Assembly: GCF_905475345.1 (NCBI RefSeq)
Contig: NC_066600.1
Span: 2,173,501 to 2,237,500 of the forward strand
Direction of reading: 5' to 3'
DNA: 64,000 bases
From: Vespula vulgaris
Taxonomy: Eukaryota > Arthropoda > Insecta > Hymenoptera > Vespidae
Positions 50,965 to 63,213 of this stretch are shown here, piece by piece (within the stretch, counting starts at the first letter, position 1; every line of letters starts with the position of its first letter). Under the pieces are notes generated by a model, which was not told the origin of the DNA, did not search any database, and saw only the letters and a program-made list of their open reading frames with translations. The position numbers and the translations under genes were made by a program.

Positions 50965-51420
50965 GTTCGTGGGCAAAAGACGACTAAGATGTGTAGGAGG
51001 GGAGAGAAAGATCGCGAGGAAGCGGAGTTACCTACGGAAGAAATAAGTGCGCGCGTGTAATGCTGATGGCGAATATGGTGGAGGTGGGTGGGAGGAGTAC
51101 CGCGAGAGAGCGAACGATCGATTCGAACGTAGCCGGCGACATTCTTTGGAGAAGAGAGGAGGGAGGGAGGAGGGCATGGTCCCTGGGAGGTGGAGGAAAC
51201 GCGGTAAAGAGGGCCGTCTCGCGGTAGAAAGAGACGGAGAGAATGTTAGAGAGATCGTTGGAAGGAGGGCGGGCCGGAGGATCTCGACGTATACCTCGGA
51301 GAGAGGCTGGAGGAGGTGGAGGAGGAGGGGTAGAAGTCGCGAGGAAAAAGAAGAAATCCCCACTCGTAGAACCGTCAGCGCCGCCGGTACGTTCTCTCGT
51401 CGAGTCGTACTGTCCTCGGT
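48660..51420. promoter_or_regulatory. Proximal dac upstream domain, GC-rich blocks and GA/CT tracts
   Basis: No gene recognised. A CpG-rich unique block (48730-49110) includes CCACTAATTGGAC. GA tracts lie at 48683-48727 and 50851-50960, CT tracts at 49780-49802 and 50560-50590, and a GGT-rich patch at 50712-50760. 51000-51400 is purine-rich (GGAGGAGG). This is the likely core-promoter neighbourhood of dac or an upstream alternative first exon. Confidence 0.4.
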
Positions 51421-51425
51421 CTCTT

Positions 51426-51456
<31 letters not shown>

Positions 51457-52013
51457 GTCTCTCTCCGTCTTTCGTATGGAATCGTGTGTCTGCGCGCGCG
51501 TGTTACTGGCTCCCGGGAAGCGCTGAGAGAAGCGCCGTCGCGCTCTCTTCTAGTCAGTCCTCCTCGTCTGTTCTCGCCGTTAGTCGTGGCTTGAAGAACC
51601 GAAGCGCGTTCCGTCGTGCTCCTGCCACTGTTGGGGTGGTGGTGGTGGCGGCAGTGGTGCTGGTGGTGGTGGTGGTGGTACCGAAAGTGGGGAGGATAAA
51701 GAGAGAGGGGTGGCAGAGCACCGGTAGACCCGCCACCAACCGAGGGAAGGTTCCAAAGGCGTCGACGTTCGGTCTTCAAGAGCCAATCGTAACGTTCGTT
51801 CGTTTGCTGGCTCCGCCAACCGGATTGCCTGGTACGCGCAGTGAACGCCCATCCTCCCCGTTCGCGGTGCTCCCACTGATGTTTTTATTTATTACATCTG
51901 TGACTGGGTAGGGAAATACTCCGGACTCGACCGAGAGAGCGTTTGCCACTTTGAGAACGAGCGACGCGCGTCCCTGCGCGAGTTACCGTAGTCGTCGTCG
52001 CCGTCGTCGTCGC

Positions 52014-52051
<38 letters not shown>

Positions 52052-52718
52052 TCGTCGCGGTGATTTTCGTCGTCGTTGTCACCGCCGTCGTCGCCGTCGC
52101 CGTCGTCGGCGCTGGCAACCCTCGTCGTCGCGACCGCGTTTTTAACGATCTCGATCGAGTGTGATCGTCGAATTGTCTGTGATTCTCGCGAAACGTTATC
52201 GGCATTGTTGTCGTCGCAGTTGTTATCAACGTTATCGTCGTGCTCGTTGTCGTCGTCCTCAGGACGTCCTGGACGTCTCTGTTGGAGCCAAGGACGTTGC
52301 GATGGACGACAAATGGACGCCAACTCGTCCTTTCGTCTAAGTGTTAACATCGAGACTCGCCAAAGAGATATGATCAAGACTTGTCGTGTTCTCGCGTATG
52401 GTGAACCTCGTACTTTCTCTTGCGATCGCACGGGACAAGGATTTCTCAAGTGACAGTGATAAGATTTATTGGGACGGTCGACGTTGTATGTTACAACGAC
52501 CCGGTGATCTTAAGTCCGCGTGTTTTTCTTCGTATGGTGATATACATCTTCGCGAGCATCTTTATCCGTCTTCGTTCGTAAAAGCGGTTCGTTGTTGTGA
52601 CTTTGACGATAAGGCCTGCTACTGTTAAAACGACCAGAGAGGAAAGTGCCGGAGAGTACACGTAGAAGTAGAGTCGACGGAACAAGAAAACGAAACCAGC
52701 GAGAAAATTTAGCCATCG
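51421..52718 (+). promoter_or_regulatory. Presumed 5' leader and proximal promoter of dac
   Basis: Directly upstream of the dac start codon. It begins with a CT tract (51422-51470), then a GC-rich stretch with a TCAGTCC initiator-like match at 51554. A GTC/GCC trinucleotide block spans 51989-52110. Upstream open frames include one at 51951-52145 with over 20 consecutive Arg codons and one at 52386-52628. An in-frame TAG sits three codons before the dac ATG, so the protein cannot start earlier in this exon. The true transcription start cannot be seen. Confidence 0.4.
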
Positions 52719-53500
52719 ATGGACCACGGAGCGATGGACAGCTCTTCCGAACACAGCAGCCGTGCCAGTCCCGTAACCGGCAGCCCAAAACATCCTCACA
52801 GTCCATCAGCACAACAGAGTCAACAGCAACAGCAGCTGCACGGCTCCCAGCATCAGTCCTCCTTACAACAATCCCACCCACGAGATCAGTTACGCGAACA
52901 TCAACAGCAACAGCAGCAGCATCGAGGTGTACCGACACCAGGCTCACCGACGAGAGGATCACCACCACAGGGTCTTCCCCTGAGTCCACCGCCTCTGTCG
53001 GCCGGGGGAGGACCCGGTGCACCTCCAGGAATGGTACCACGAATGCCGGGACTACCGCCACCGGGACTGGGTCTCTTGGGTCAGTTAGGTGGTATGCTAA
53101 GCGGTCATCATGGATCGCCTTTGGAATTGATGGCTGCTCATCACGCTGTACTACCACCCAGATCGTACAACAGTCCACCGCCGATCAGTACCAGTGATCC
53201 AACGGCGAACGAATGCAAACTCGTCGATTACCGTGGCCAGAAGGTCGCTGCCTTCATCATCGCCGGTGATACCATGCTCTGCTTGCCTCAGGCCTTCGAG
53301 CTCTTCCTCAAACATCTCGTGGGTGGTTTACATACCGTCTATACCAAGCTAAAGAGACTAGATATCGTGCCGTTGGTATGCAACGTCGAGCAGGTTAGAA
53401 TCCTACGCGGTCTCGGAGCCATCCAACCGGGCGTCAATCGTTGTAAACTTCTCAGCTGCAAGGACTTCGACATTCTCTACAGGGACTGCACAACGGCCAG
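52719..53500 (+). CDS. dac: Dachshund (dac/DACH), first coding exon, partial
   Basis: Transcriptional cofactor of the Ski/Sno/Dac family, acting in the nucleus with Eyes absent and Sine oculis in eye development and in leg, brain and mushroom-body patterning. The exon encodes 260 residues and two bases of the next codon, ending at CGGCCAG|GTAGGT. Residues 1-160 are a low-complexity Ser/Gln/Pro/Gly-rich region with two Gln-rich patches and proline clusters (SPPPLSAGGGPGAPPG). Residues 164-260 are the DachBox-N DNA-binding fold: CLPQAFELFLKHLVGGLHTV, then YTKLKRLDIVPLVCNVEQVR and GLGAIQPGVNRCKLLSCKDF, almost identical to human DACH1. The start has an in-frame stop three codons before it. DachBox-C and further exons lie beyond the right edge. 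Confidence 0.97.
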
Positions 53501-54190
53501 GTAGGTGAAGCGAAAATTAATCAAGCAAATCCACGATCGGAAGATTGACAGATCGTGTGTGAAATCGGTAATCGATGGAACCAGTTTTAAGATCATCTAA
53601 CTTGTACACAGACTCGTGCTAATCTCATTTTGTTTCAATGGAAAGCTACCTTTCGAGAAAGATACTTGTCAATTCGTCGCACGGAATCCCTCTAAAAGTC
53701 ACCGACAGGCTCGCTCGATAATTCCAAGAGATAAGTCAACCTTCTATAGGAATCATCGCGCTAAGGCCTTACTCGCGGAAGCTACGATCCTCGCATACAT
53801 TAATAACGGATGGTGTCGCCCCTGGGCAACACTTTATCTTCGCCCATCCGCCTTTCGGCGCTACTGCTCGGCCTAAAAGTACTTTAATTGTCTACCACCT
53901 ACCGTTCCTTAAGACTTAATCATCGTTTGGACTTGTTGCCTGCCGGCAGGCAACGTTCTAAACTTATCGATGCATTCTCGCGATAGTAGGTATTCTTTCA
54001 TCTTCAATAACGCGTATCTTTATCGACGCATTTTAATGTCAAGTAAGTAACTGATCGAGTTACGTTCGACGAGCTAAAGCATCGTTAACACGAGCATGGC
54101 ACGTGCTCGTGTTTCTAGGATTGTCACATTGAGTACCGTGCCAACAGGTGTCCCTTTCACGGCAGTTTCTCTGAATGAATCGTCCCCACC

Positions 54191-54195
<5 letters not shown>

Positions 54196-54241
<46 letters not shown>
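54196..54241. repeat. (GA)n tract
   Basis: Over 20 GA units in the dac intron. Confidence 0.97.
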
Positions 54242-54243
<2 letters not shown>

Positions 54244-55439
54244 ACAGAGAGCGAGAGGTGGTGTACTACAAGCTTACCCCACCTACGCTACAGACGACAG
54301 ACGAAACGGAATGGTAAACGGAACGAGGGGATCCCAACTTCCCCGAGAAAATGTTGTCAGTTTCATCTTCGATTTCTAGTCGACCTCCCTATCGATAAAA
54401 TTCTTACGTTCGTAGTTCGATCGAGTCTAAAAGTTTTCTATACTATTTTAAAAGATACTTCTCGTGTTTCTTTTCGCTTTGCCGATCAATGATGTATCTG
54501 CTTTCGTTGAAATCAAAGTACGTCTCTCGGACAACACTTGTTCCGTGAGAAGCGTGCCGTAGCAGTCACAACGGAAACGGATTCAACGCGACACAGAGAA
54601 GGGAGAAAGAGGATCGAGGGAGAGTAAAGGAGAAAGAGAAAGGGAGAAAGAGGGAGAAAGCCGTAGGGATAGGGATCCAAATAATCCCAGTCGGAGTCAC
54701 AGAGCAGAACTCTGCGAGCCGTCGGCTCGTGCGGATCTTCTTTTCTTGAAGAGATTGTCGAGATTCAGTTTCCATTATTCTCAATTGTTCAGAGAATTAT
54801 GTACTTACTTAGGTATTCAACGCTTTAGCAATCTAACGTAAATATTCTCTCGTGACGTTTATTGTCAAACTGATTAGTCATTGTAGTTAGAGTGACATAG
54901 TCAGAGTGTAGACATCGCATAGTAGAAATCAGCTTTATTTTCATCGTCGATGTTTCCGAATCAGTAACCGTCGGTGAATGAACTGTCAAAGGTAAAATTC
55001 TGTCGTTGCAATGAAATTGTATCGTAAAATGTGTTACGTAAAAATGATTAATATCCGAAGAACCTTTCGATTAGTTAGAGAATCCCTAAATGATATTAAA
55101 TATTCCATATTCTTTCTCATTCCTGATCGTTATTGTGATACGAACAGAAACTCTGAATTACCTGGCTATTGAACATTATAACAGATAAAAAGAGTCGAAA
55201 GTTGTAACGAAAAATTAGATGATTAAGAGGTCACGGTAGAGAGCTTGTGTGTGGTCCGATCGCGTGTACCATTGGCATCGTTACACTCTGATAATGCACG
55301 ACCATGCCAGTAACGGCAACAACGACTACGGGGAAACACAGATCTCTTGCATTTACAATCAAATACCAAGCATGTATATATACACGTTTTCATCGACTAC
55401 GACCATCGTAGTTGCAGCACTTCTACGAGCTACAGCCTG

Positions 55440-55660
55440 CAACAGCAGCAGCATCATCACCACTACTACTACCATTACTAACACTACTACTAATACTACT
55501 ACTAATACTACTACTAACAGCACCAACAACAGCAGCATCGATGCAACAGCATGCATCGAGAACCGCATCGATAATTCAAGAGCTTTTTTCTTGCGGTTTG
55601 CCGGAGCGGCGCCAGGTGCGATACTTCGTTCGTTCGTTCGTTCGTTCGTTCGTTCGGATT
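55440..55660. repeat. Trinucleotide (ACT/ACC/AGC) patch and (CGTT)n tetranucleotide run
   Basis: Degenerate ACT-type triplets run from about 55450 to 55535. A CGTT tetranucleotide run lies at 55624-55655. Long Thr/Val or Arg/Ser frames here are artefacts. Confidence 0.9.
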
Positions 55661-56089
55661 CGCGATGATATAGAATCAATGTTCGAGGATTGACTCGTGC
55701 TTTCTTGGGACGCATTTCATTAGGCGAATTAAACATTTTAAGCGACGGAAAAGTCCATCGAAATACTCGCTTTGCGACCTTCGTCCTCGATCTTCCAAAG
55801 TTTTTTTAGCAATTTTGACCAATTAGAAAATCAGTAGGTATCGAAGTTTTTCATGTATCTATGTATCAGAAACAATCGTTTTTATGATCATTCAATTTGA
55901 TTTACCTACTATGTAATATTAGCTACTTAGCCATGGGCTCACTTTCCGCAGTTACCTTTTATCAGATTAAATGATAAAATCTAATCGTATGTGAAGATCT
56001 CTTGTTGACCGTCCCCTATCGATTGACGTCAGAAAAGTAAATAAATCGATCTATCTATTCATTCTCATCTATCTTACTTTTCCACGATT

Positions 56090-57225
56090 CTGTTTTCGAT
56101 CGATCATCATCTCCCTTTGGATCTCCCTCTTTCTCTTTTTCTTTCTTTCTTTCTTTCTTTCTTTCTCTCTCTCTTTCTTTTCTTCTCGTTTCTTCTTCTT
56201 CCTTCTTTTTTCTTTTAATAGACAACTAATTAAAGACGAGAGGGCTCGTTGCGCACGAATGTTCACTGCCATCCAATGGGATAATATAACCAGCTAGTAT
56301 ATAATCGTTGCTTCGGCCGAGTTAGGCAAATTAATTAATATAATTGACTCGACTCGTTAGCCGCGTACAAAGAGGGGCCGCATTATTATTTCCTTATCGA
56401 TCATCGTGACTATCGCGATCGCAATAGGTACAGAATGAAAGAGAGAAAGAGAGAGAGAGAGAGAAAAAGAGAGGAGAGAGAGAAAGATGAGATCATTTTA
56501 AAATGAGTATCGTTGATCCATTGCCTTTTTCCGCCTTCGCATATCGAACGAAGATCGTTTTTATTTGCTTGATCTTTAATGTTCGTCATTAAATCGACGT
56601 TCAAAATTCTCTCTCTCTCTCTCTTTCTTTCTCTCTTTATTTTTCTATTTAATGCTGTCATTAATTCCTCTATCTCTTTATCTTTAATAGATTAATAGGT
56701 AGACTAGTATCATTAATAGCAGTCAAAGTCTTTTGATAATGATGAAATTCTAAGAGATAGATCAAAGAAAAATAAAGAAGAATAGAGGAAGAAACGTAGT
56801 CTTTCCCGTTTTGTTCATTTCCTATTTCTTTTCTCTCTCTTTCCTTCTCTCTTTTTCTTTCTTCTTTTTCCCGTGACCATCTATGTGTCTTCTTCCCATC
56901 GTAACGCCTGAAAACACCGTAGCGCCGTACGTGGGAGCACTTGAGCGTCCCTGGACTATAATTCTATGCACTATTAGCCGTTTAATTATAAAATTGTGCA
57001 TAGATTAATTGGCTCTCGTAATGGCCTGAACAATGCACCGGCACGTAGAGTACGCAAAAGAGAGAAAGAGAGAGAGAGAGAGAGAGAAGTAGTGAAACAA
57101 AATTATGTGAGTTAGATAGAAAGAAAAAGACAGACAGAGATAGATAGGTAGATAGATAGACAGAGAAAGAGAAAGAGAGAGAGAGAGAGAGAAAGAGAGA
57201 AAGATGGAGAGAGAGAGAGCTCTTT
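56090..57225. repeat. Cluster of CTTT, CT and GA tracts
   Basis: CTTT/CT at 56125-56180, GA at 56437-56486, CT at 56609-56640, CT-rich 56832-56875, GA at 57058-57088 and 57120-57220. Between them lie the unique GC-rich islands at 56220-56400 and 56900-57050. Confidence 0.9.
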
Positions 57226-57660
57226 ATTAATATTTATTTCCACCGTTCGTTATTTCAACGTTCTTCGTTGGTGCATAGTCCTGATGCATCGATGCGTACT
57301 TATGAGGAACACGGCTCGTCTAACACCCATCGTATTCTTGTGTCATGTGTAAGTACGTGTGTATGCGTGTGCCCGTTTTTTACGTTCATAAATCATACGA
57401 ATTAAGCGCGATTTGAATATTTCTCGCGTTTCTACCCTCGTCTTTATCGAGGCTTCTCTTTTCACGATTTCGTTGAGTTTCATTCTCTCATTCCTCTTTT
57501 TTTTTTTGTAAATTCAAAAGAAACAACTCAATTGTACTTTTTTGTTTAAATTCAAAATTCGTTTGATAATTTCTATAAAAATTAATTTAAAGAATTATCT
57601 CTTTGAAAAAATTCTTATTCAAATAGGACTAAAATTATCTACTCATCTTTTTTTTTCAAA

Positions 57661-57800
57661 ACTCTCTCTCTCTCTCTCTCTCTGTTTCTTTTCTTCGTGT
57701 ACACGTTTAACAATTGTATCGGTTATGGCAGCTGGCCTTCTATTTCTTTCTCTTTCTCTCTCTTTCTCCTTCTCTCCTTCTCTCTCCTTTTTTTCCTCCT
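57661..57800. repeat. (CT)n tracts
   Basis: Pure CT at 57663-57683 and CT-rich DNA at 57745-57800. Confidence 0.9.
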
Positions 57801-58272
57801 CTCAGAGCCGGTACGATATTATAAGGGCTCGTATGACCCCATTGTTGGCTTTGCTTTTGATATAGATACGTGGTAGACTTTATAGTAGCGACTACCTACG
57901 CTTGCTGCGTCTAGCAAGCTGAACCACCTTTCTCTTTCTCTCTTTTATTCATCGTTTCTAATCGTATAGAAGAATAAAAATAACGTATGTATCTTACCAA
58001 TGCATTTTCAATCGAGATTAGAACGTTCCACGTTGGTTCTTTTTTTTCTTTCATTAAATAATAAAGAAATTTTATATAATCGTTTTCTCGTCGTAGGAAG
58101 AAGAAAAATTGATAAACGTAATTTTCTAAGCCGAAGGACGTTATCGATTTGCAAAGTTCTCGTACTCAGAGAGAAGCTTTAATTCCTTCTTACAATCGTC
58201 TCTTAATTCAGGAAAATTAATTGAAAGCACAAATCTGGGGAGGAACTCCTTTCTTTTCATAACATTCACCAG

Positions 58273-58353
58273 GCAACAACAGCAACAGCAACAGCAACCC
58301 TCGTCGCCACCACCCTCTTCGTCCAGTGCCGTGCACCACGCTCGTAATTCCTG
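58273..58353 (+). other. Candidate 81-nt cassette exon in the dac intron
   Basis: A pyrimidine-rich acceptor (CTTTCTTTTCATAACATTCACCAG) ends at 58272 and CTG|GTAATT follows at 58353. The segment is 81 bases, so it preserves phase. Read in the phase left by the first dac exon it is open and encodes Arg, eight Gln, then PSSPPPSSSSAVHHARNS, similar in style to Dac low-complexity linkers. It may instead be an enhancer fragment with a CAG repeat. Confidence 0.25.
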
Positions 58354-58476
58354 GTAATTAATAATCTGCAACAAGTAATAATAAAGCCAGTAATCCGGCT
58401 GGCTGGCGTCGTGGCAAGCGGCGTTCTTAATTCTAGATAATTAATGCAAAGACAAACAAGAAGGATTAAATCGTCT

Positions 58477-58479
58477 CTA

Positions 58480-58514
<35 letters not shown>

Positions 58515-58576
58515 TTCTTTCTTCTTTCCTTTCTCCCTTCCTCTCACTCTTTCTCTCTCTCTCTCTCTCTCTCTCT
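58477..58576. repeat. (CT)n tracts
   Basis: CT-rich 100 bases with two nearly pure runs. Confidence 0.95.
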
Positions 58577-59516
58577 TATTCGAAATCTTTTCTTTGCAAA
58601 TCTCTTTCCGATTATTACCGTCGTATCTCGATGTCAAAGATGGCCGACGGAACGAACTGTTTGCCAAAGATTCCAACGAAAATCTCACATTTCCTTTTTA
58701 ATATATACTTTAATAAGAATTTGTAAATTCGATAAAATTAGTTAATAAGCGTAACATATGAAATATGTTAATTGGATTTTGTTAATTATTTGATCGTTAG
58801 ATTTTTATCATTATGTTAAAATATACATATGGCTATACAAGGTAAATATCTAAATACACAAAATACACATGCAAGGTGTATCGTTTTAGGTTTGAAATGT
58901 TTCCTGATTCAACGTAAAGAAAAATCGTAAGGTAGCCTCGTGAAAAGCAAGAACTAGCAAGGAACTCGATAAAAAGGCTTATCGCTGGCACGCTCTCCTC
59001 GTACTTGGAAGTTTCAAACGACACGAAAGGGACACGAGCGTCGCGCTCATAAAATCCGTCCAGGTCGTCGCGATTGCGAGCTACCTGAGAGTGAGCGTGA
59101 TCGAGATCACGCGACACTTCATATACATGTCTAAAAGTACAATATATACGGTTAAAATCCTTCTGTTACGAATTATACGGTAAAGTTATTTTTATTAGAT
59201 ACGAGAGGTGAAAGATATTTTTTAAAGGAAACGATCTCGAAAATCACGAGAGTCTAATATACGAACTATTAATATAATTCCAATTGAAATAGATAACACG
59301 CAAACGAATCAATTTTTATTTCTTCTTTTAATTTCTTTTTCTTTTTATAATATTAATGAGAAGAGACAGAGTTTAATATCAAATTGAGTTCGAGTAACTA
59401 AAGTCACAATATTATTATCGATGAAAGAAAAAAGAGAAGAAGAAGAAGAAGAGATCGTTTCCTCGACAGGACGATGAGAACGCTTATAGTACGTCTCATA
59501 GAAAGGGACAGAAAAG

Positions 59517-59520
<4 letters not shown>

Positions 59521-59555
<35 letters not shown>
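59521..59555. repeat. (GA)n tract
   Basis: About 17 pure GA units. Confidence 0.97.
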
Positions 59556-59556
<1 letters not shown>

Positions 59557-61659
59557 GAGGAAAAGGACGAAAGGGCCCATGGCTATAATCATCGAGGCTT
59601 CTCGATGGCGAGATACAAATGCAAGTCATCGGGCTCCGTATTGTATCGCAATGGCGCCAGGCTCCTGTTCAGCAAAGAGTCTTCCTTTTTCTTTTCTTTT
59701 TTTTTATTTTCTTCTCCCTTTTTGCTACACGTTGATTCTTTTGCGAAAGTTACTTTTTCGTTATTTTCCAAGCGTTACAAACGATTTTATTTGAAGTTCT
59801 ATAACATCAGAAAACATTCTAATCTTAATTCAAAAAATTGGAATAGCGTATTCTATTGAAAATAATAAAAAATTTAAAGAAAATAAAATACAAGAGTTTA
59901 TGTTATATAATTATTTGTTAAGAGTTGCCAGACGGTCATATGGTCGATCGATCGATCCTCGTGCCTGACCAACCCTACTCAGATTTTATCGTTTTATATA
60001 TTCGAAAGAGAAAAGTAGAAGTGGAAGAAAGGTCTTCGAACCTAGTTGCATTTCGATCGTACATACCGTTTTAACTTGCGATAGGAAAATTTTTTTTCAA
60101 ATTCTCATCCTCTTTTTTCCGTGGCCTTCGAAAGCTTAACTTGTTCTCTTTTGAACAGCAAACTTCGTACCGACGGAAATCGATCGTTCCGGAACGTACC
60201 AGTGACCCATATTAAAACAGCTGACTATGCTTGGAACCCGCTTCTTGTTCTTTACCCTCGAACCACCCTCGTAACGGCGGTTACACCCTCCTCGCATACA
60301 GCACCCCTCGCAAACGTGTCTCCCACGTGCTTCTATAATCCGATCTCTCATCGTTTTCTTTTCCAAAGCTTCACTTTGTTTCATGCATTCTTCCATAAGA
60401 AACTCTTTATTCAAAATACTTTTCATTTATATTTCATTTAAAAAAAAAAAAGAGAGAAAAAATTGATTCACAAAAAATATTAAAAAAAAAAAGAAATCAA
60501 TGAATTTGTACGAGATAAAAATAATTTTGCTTAAAAGAACTTTGGACTTGCTTCAAATTCATTTCGCGACCTTGACAATGCAAGACATTTCTATAATAAA
60601 ATTGTTACCGTTTTCTTTCTATTTTTTTCTTTTTTCGTTTCATTCTCATTCTCTTCTCCTCACTTCTCGATTTTAGTGATTCCTCCCGGTAATGGCAAGC
60701 ACGCACGCTTCTCGATCTTCTTCCTGCATTTAGATTCTCGAACGTTTCGTAGATGCACTCACAAATTGGCGAGATTATGCTAGGGATCGAATCGATCGTC
60801 AATGCCAATCGTGATCGACGGATACCACCACCAATACGTTATTCATTTCCTTCGACATCGATCGTGATCTATACGCTTGGGAATGGCCCTTGACAAGCAG
60901 TTACAGTTCTTATCGAGTAAATCATCTAGATCGTGAGTAATACGAATACATTTAGATAGATCACGTTCACATTTAGACAGATTTCATATTATACACGATC
61001 AACGACCGAGTCGATCAATATTAAAAATCAAATATCTTGAAAAGTAACTAACAATTCTAAAGATCAAGAGCTAACAATTTATTATATTTTTGTTTTTATC
61101 TCGTCTGATAATAAGTAGATACACAACGGGTATATGTAGTTATCTTATCTAAAGATCTTGATAGACAGAAAGTTTTCAGAGTCGTTTAGACATTCCTGAA
61201 GAATGATCATTCAAACAACCAAGGAGATTTCCACGAGTCGAAGACAACTACTCGTTGGAAATTCTCCCTCGTATACTTCCCCTAGTACTCTCGAAGCAAT
61301 TACCCTCGAGTGGACACGCGACGTTGTGGATCGTGTCGACGAGAATGTTTCGACCTTCGAAAGACACCTGAATATTGGAGTTTGAAGAAGCTTTAAAGGC
61401 ACCTACGCGTATTTACGTAAATTTTGAATCCGATCAAAGACGTTTGAAATAACACGCGAGAAACTTGGCGATGTTTGATTGTAATAGTAAGTAGTAGTAG
61501 TGGCTGTCACAACGATACTCTTGGTAATTTCGAGTGATTCGTGGACGACGTCAGCGAGCATATCGCACCCCTTTCTCGCGAGAAGGGTTTTCGTGCGCAC
61601 GCCAGCCACTCTAACTCGTTACACACGGTAATTAAACGACGCACGAGAACCCAAAGAGT

Positions 61660-61740
61660 AGTAGTAGTATTGGTAATAGTAATGCTAGTATTAGCAGTAG
61701 TAGTATTAGGTACGTAGGTAGGTAGGTAGGTAGGTAAGGA
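61660..61740. repeat. (AGT)n-like patch and (GTAG)n run
   Basis: Degenerate AGT triplets followed by GGTA tetranucleotide units at about 61709-61738. Confidence 0.85.
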
Positions 61741-61906
61741 AGGTGGTAGTGATGATGGTGGGTAGACGTAAGGGTGTACTTAAGTCGCTGTTAAGACTCT
61801 TATTTCTACAAGAAAATGAAAACGGTTGTGAATTTCCTTTATCTGCGATGATTTTTAGCCTCTTAAGTATTATATTATACATTCTGTAGGGGTTGTTCTC
61901 TCTCTT

Positions 61907-61938
<32 letters not shown>

Positions 61939-63064
61939 TACTACATACGTGTAAGAGACGAACAATATGTTACCATTATCTTGTTTGATAATAAAAGAAA
62001 CATCACGTTCGTTGAATCAAAGACAGTTTTCGATGAAGAAAACTGAAAGGATTGGAATACGAAAGAGGCCTCGTTTTGTTAGGTTCGCGTGCCTTAGAGT
62101 TTGGCGTAACGTCGTGCGTCAATCAAAGAGGGCACTTGCTAGGGTTCCTATAGTAATGATCCCTGTACTCCATGTCGAGTCGATCTTACGTACATGGACG
62201 CCTGATAGTCCATGATATATCCGCGAAGGGTACCCAGCCCGAGTCAGTCCAATCAGCTCACTCATAGCCAACTCGGCGTTTGCCAGGCGTCAGGCGAACC
62301 GAGGAGCCATCTTTACACGCGTTCGCCTCCGCTCGCGTGATGCACGCATGCCTTTGCTTCTTCTTCTTCTTCGTCTTCTTCGTTCTTTCTCTGCCATTTC
62401 GTCAACAGTTGCTTGCAGTTGCTTACTTCTCCTTTTATATATATATATATATATCTACACGTTTCTACTATTCGATAAATTCTGAATCTTACTGAATCGT
62501 ATCATGCTTTATAAATTACCTATTAACTAATAATAGTTAATTACCTGTTCTAAAACTGATAAGAAGAGTTTTTATATAGATATATAGTAGATATACAGAT
62601 ATCTATATAAAGATAGAACGAATCAGGAAGAGTTAGAGGAAGAATGTTGAAAATAAAAGAAATAAAAGAAAATAAAAAAAAAAGAGAATAAAAAAATAAA
62701 AACGTAAAAAAGGAAGATGCATGTTCTAAACAGCATCCACTTTCACGGTAGCACTGAGAAACTCCAGTCGATACAATACACTCCATATTACGCTTTACAA
62801 TCCAAGCCAATTTAACTTCGATCGAAGTGGAGACGATTCTTTGCAATTTCATCGCTTTCATTCCTCTCTCTCTCTCTTTCTCTCTCTCTGAATAACACAA
62901 GAAGATTCAGAGCCGGTTCTCGATATATTTCGGAAGGCATCGTTCTCTCCTGAAATACGTTCGTATCATTCGAACACGTTCGTTATACACGTCGGAGAGT
63001 GTCTCGGCTTTCTTTTCGCCGATTTGATTCGGGATCGTCGATGTTCTCTTTCGCGAAACATGCC

Positions 63065-63100
63065 GAAGAAGAAGAAGAAGAAGAAGAAGAAGAAGAAGAA

Positions 63101-63132
<32 letters not shown>

Positions 63133-63213
63133 AGAAGAAGAAACAGACTATTCTTTCTTCGCCATCTTTTTCTCCTTTTCCTTCCCTTTCTTCTTCTTCT
63201 TCTTCTTCTTCTC
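63065..63213. repeat. (GAA)n followed by (TTC)n in inverted arrangement
   Basis: About 26 GAA/GGA triplets at 63065-63142, then about 45 bases later roughly 8 TTC triplets at 63188-63213. The two can pair with each other in single strands. Confidence 0.95.

Noticed and set aside
51554..51590. Initiator TCAGTC with a downstream AGTCG element, as a dac core promoter
   Set aside because: The downstream element starts at +27 instead of the strict +28, and such short matches are expected by chance in this GC-rich DNA.
52510..53178. 222-codon open frame antisense to the dac exon
   Set aside because: It mirrors the low-complexity CAG/CCA-rich coding strand of dac; Val/Ala/Asp-rich with no family features.
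56486..56510. TGAGATCATTTT, matching the first 12 bases of bantam miRNA
   Set aside because: The match stops after the seed region, the surround is an ATTTTAAAAT palindrome, and no long hairpin with a bantam-like arm is present.
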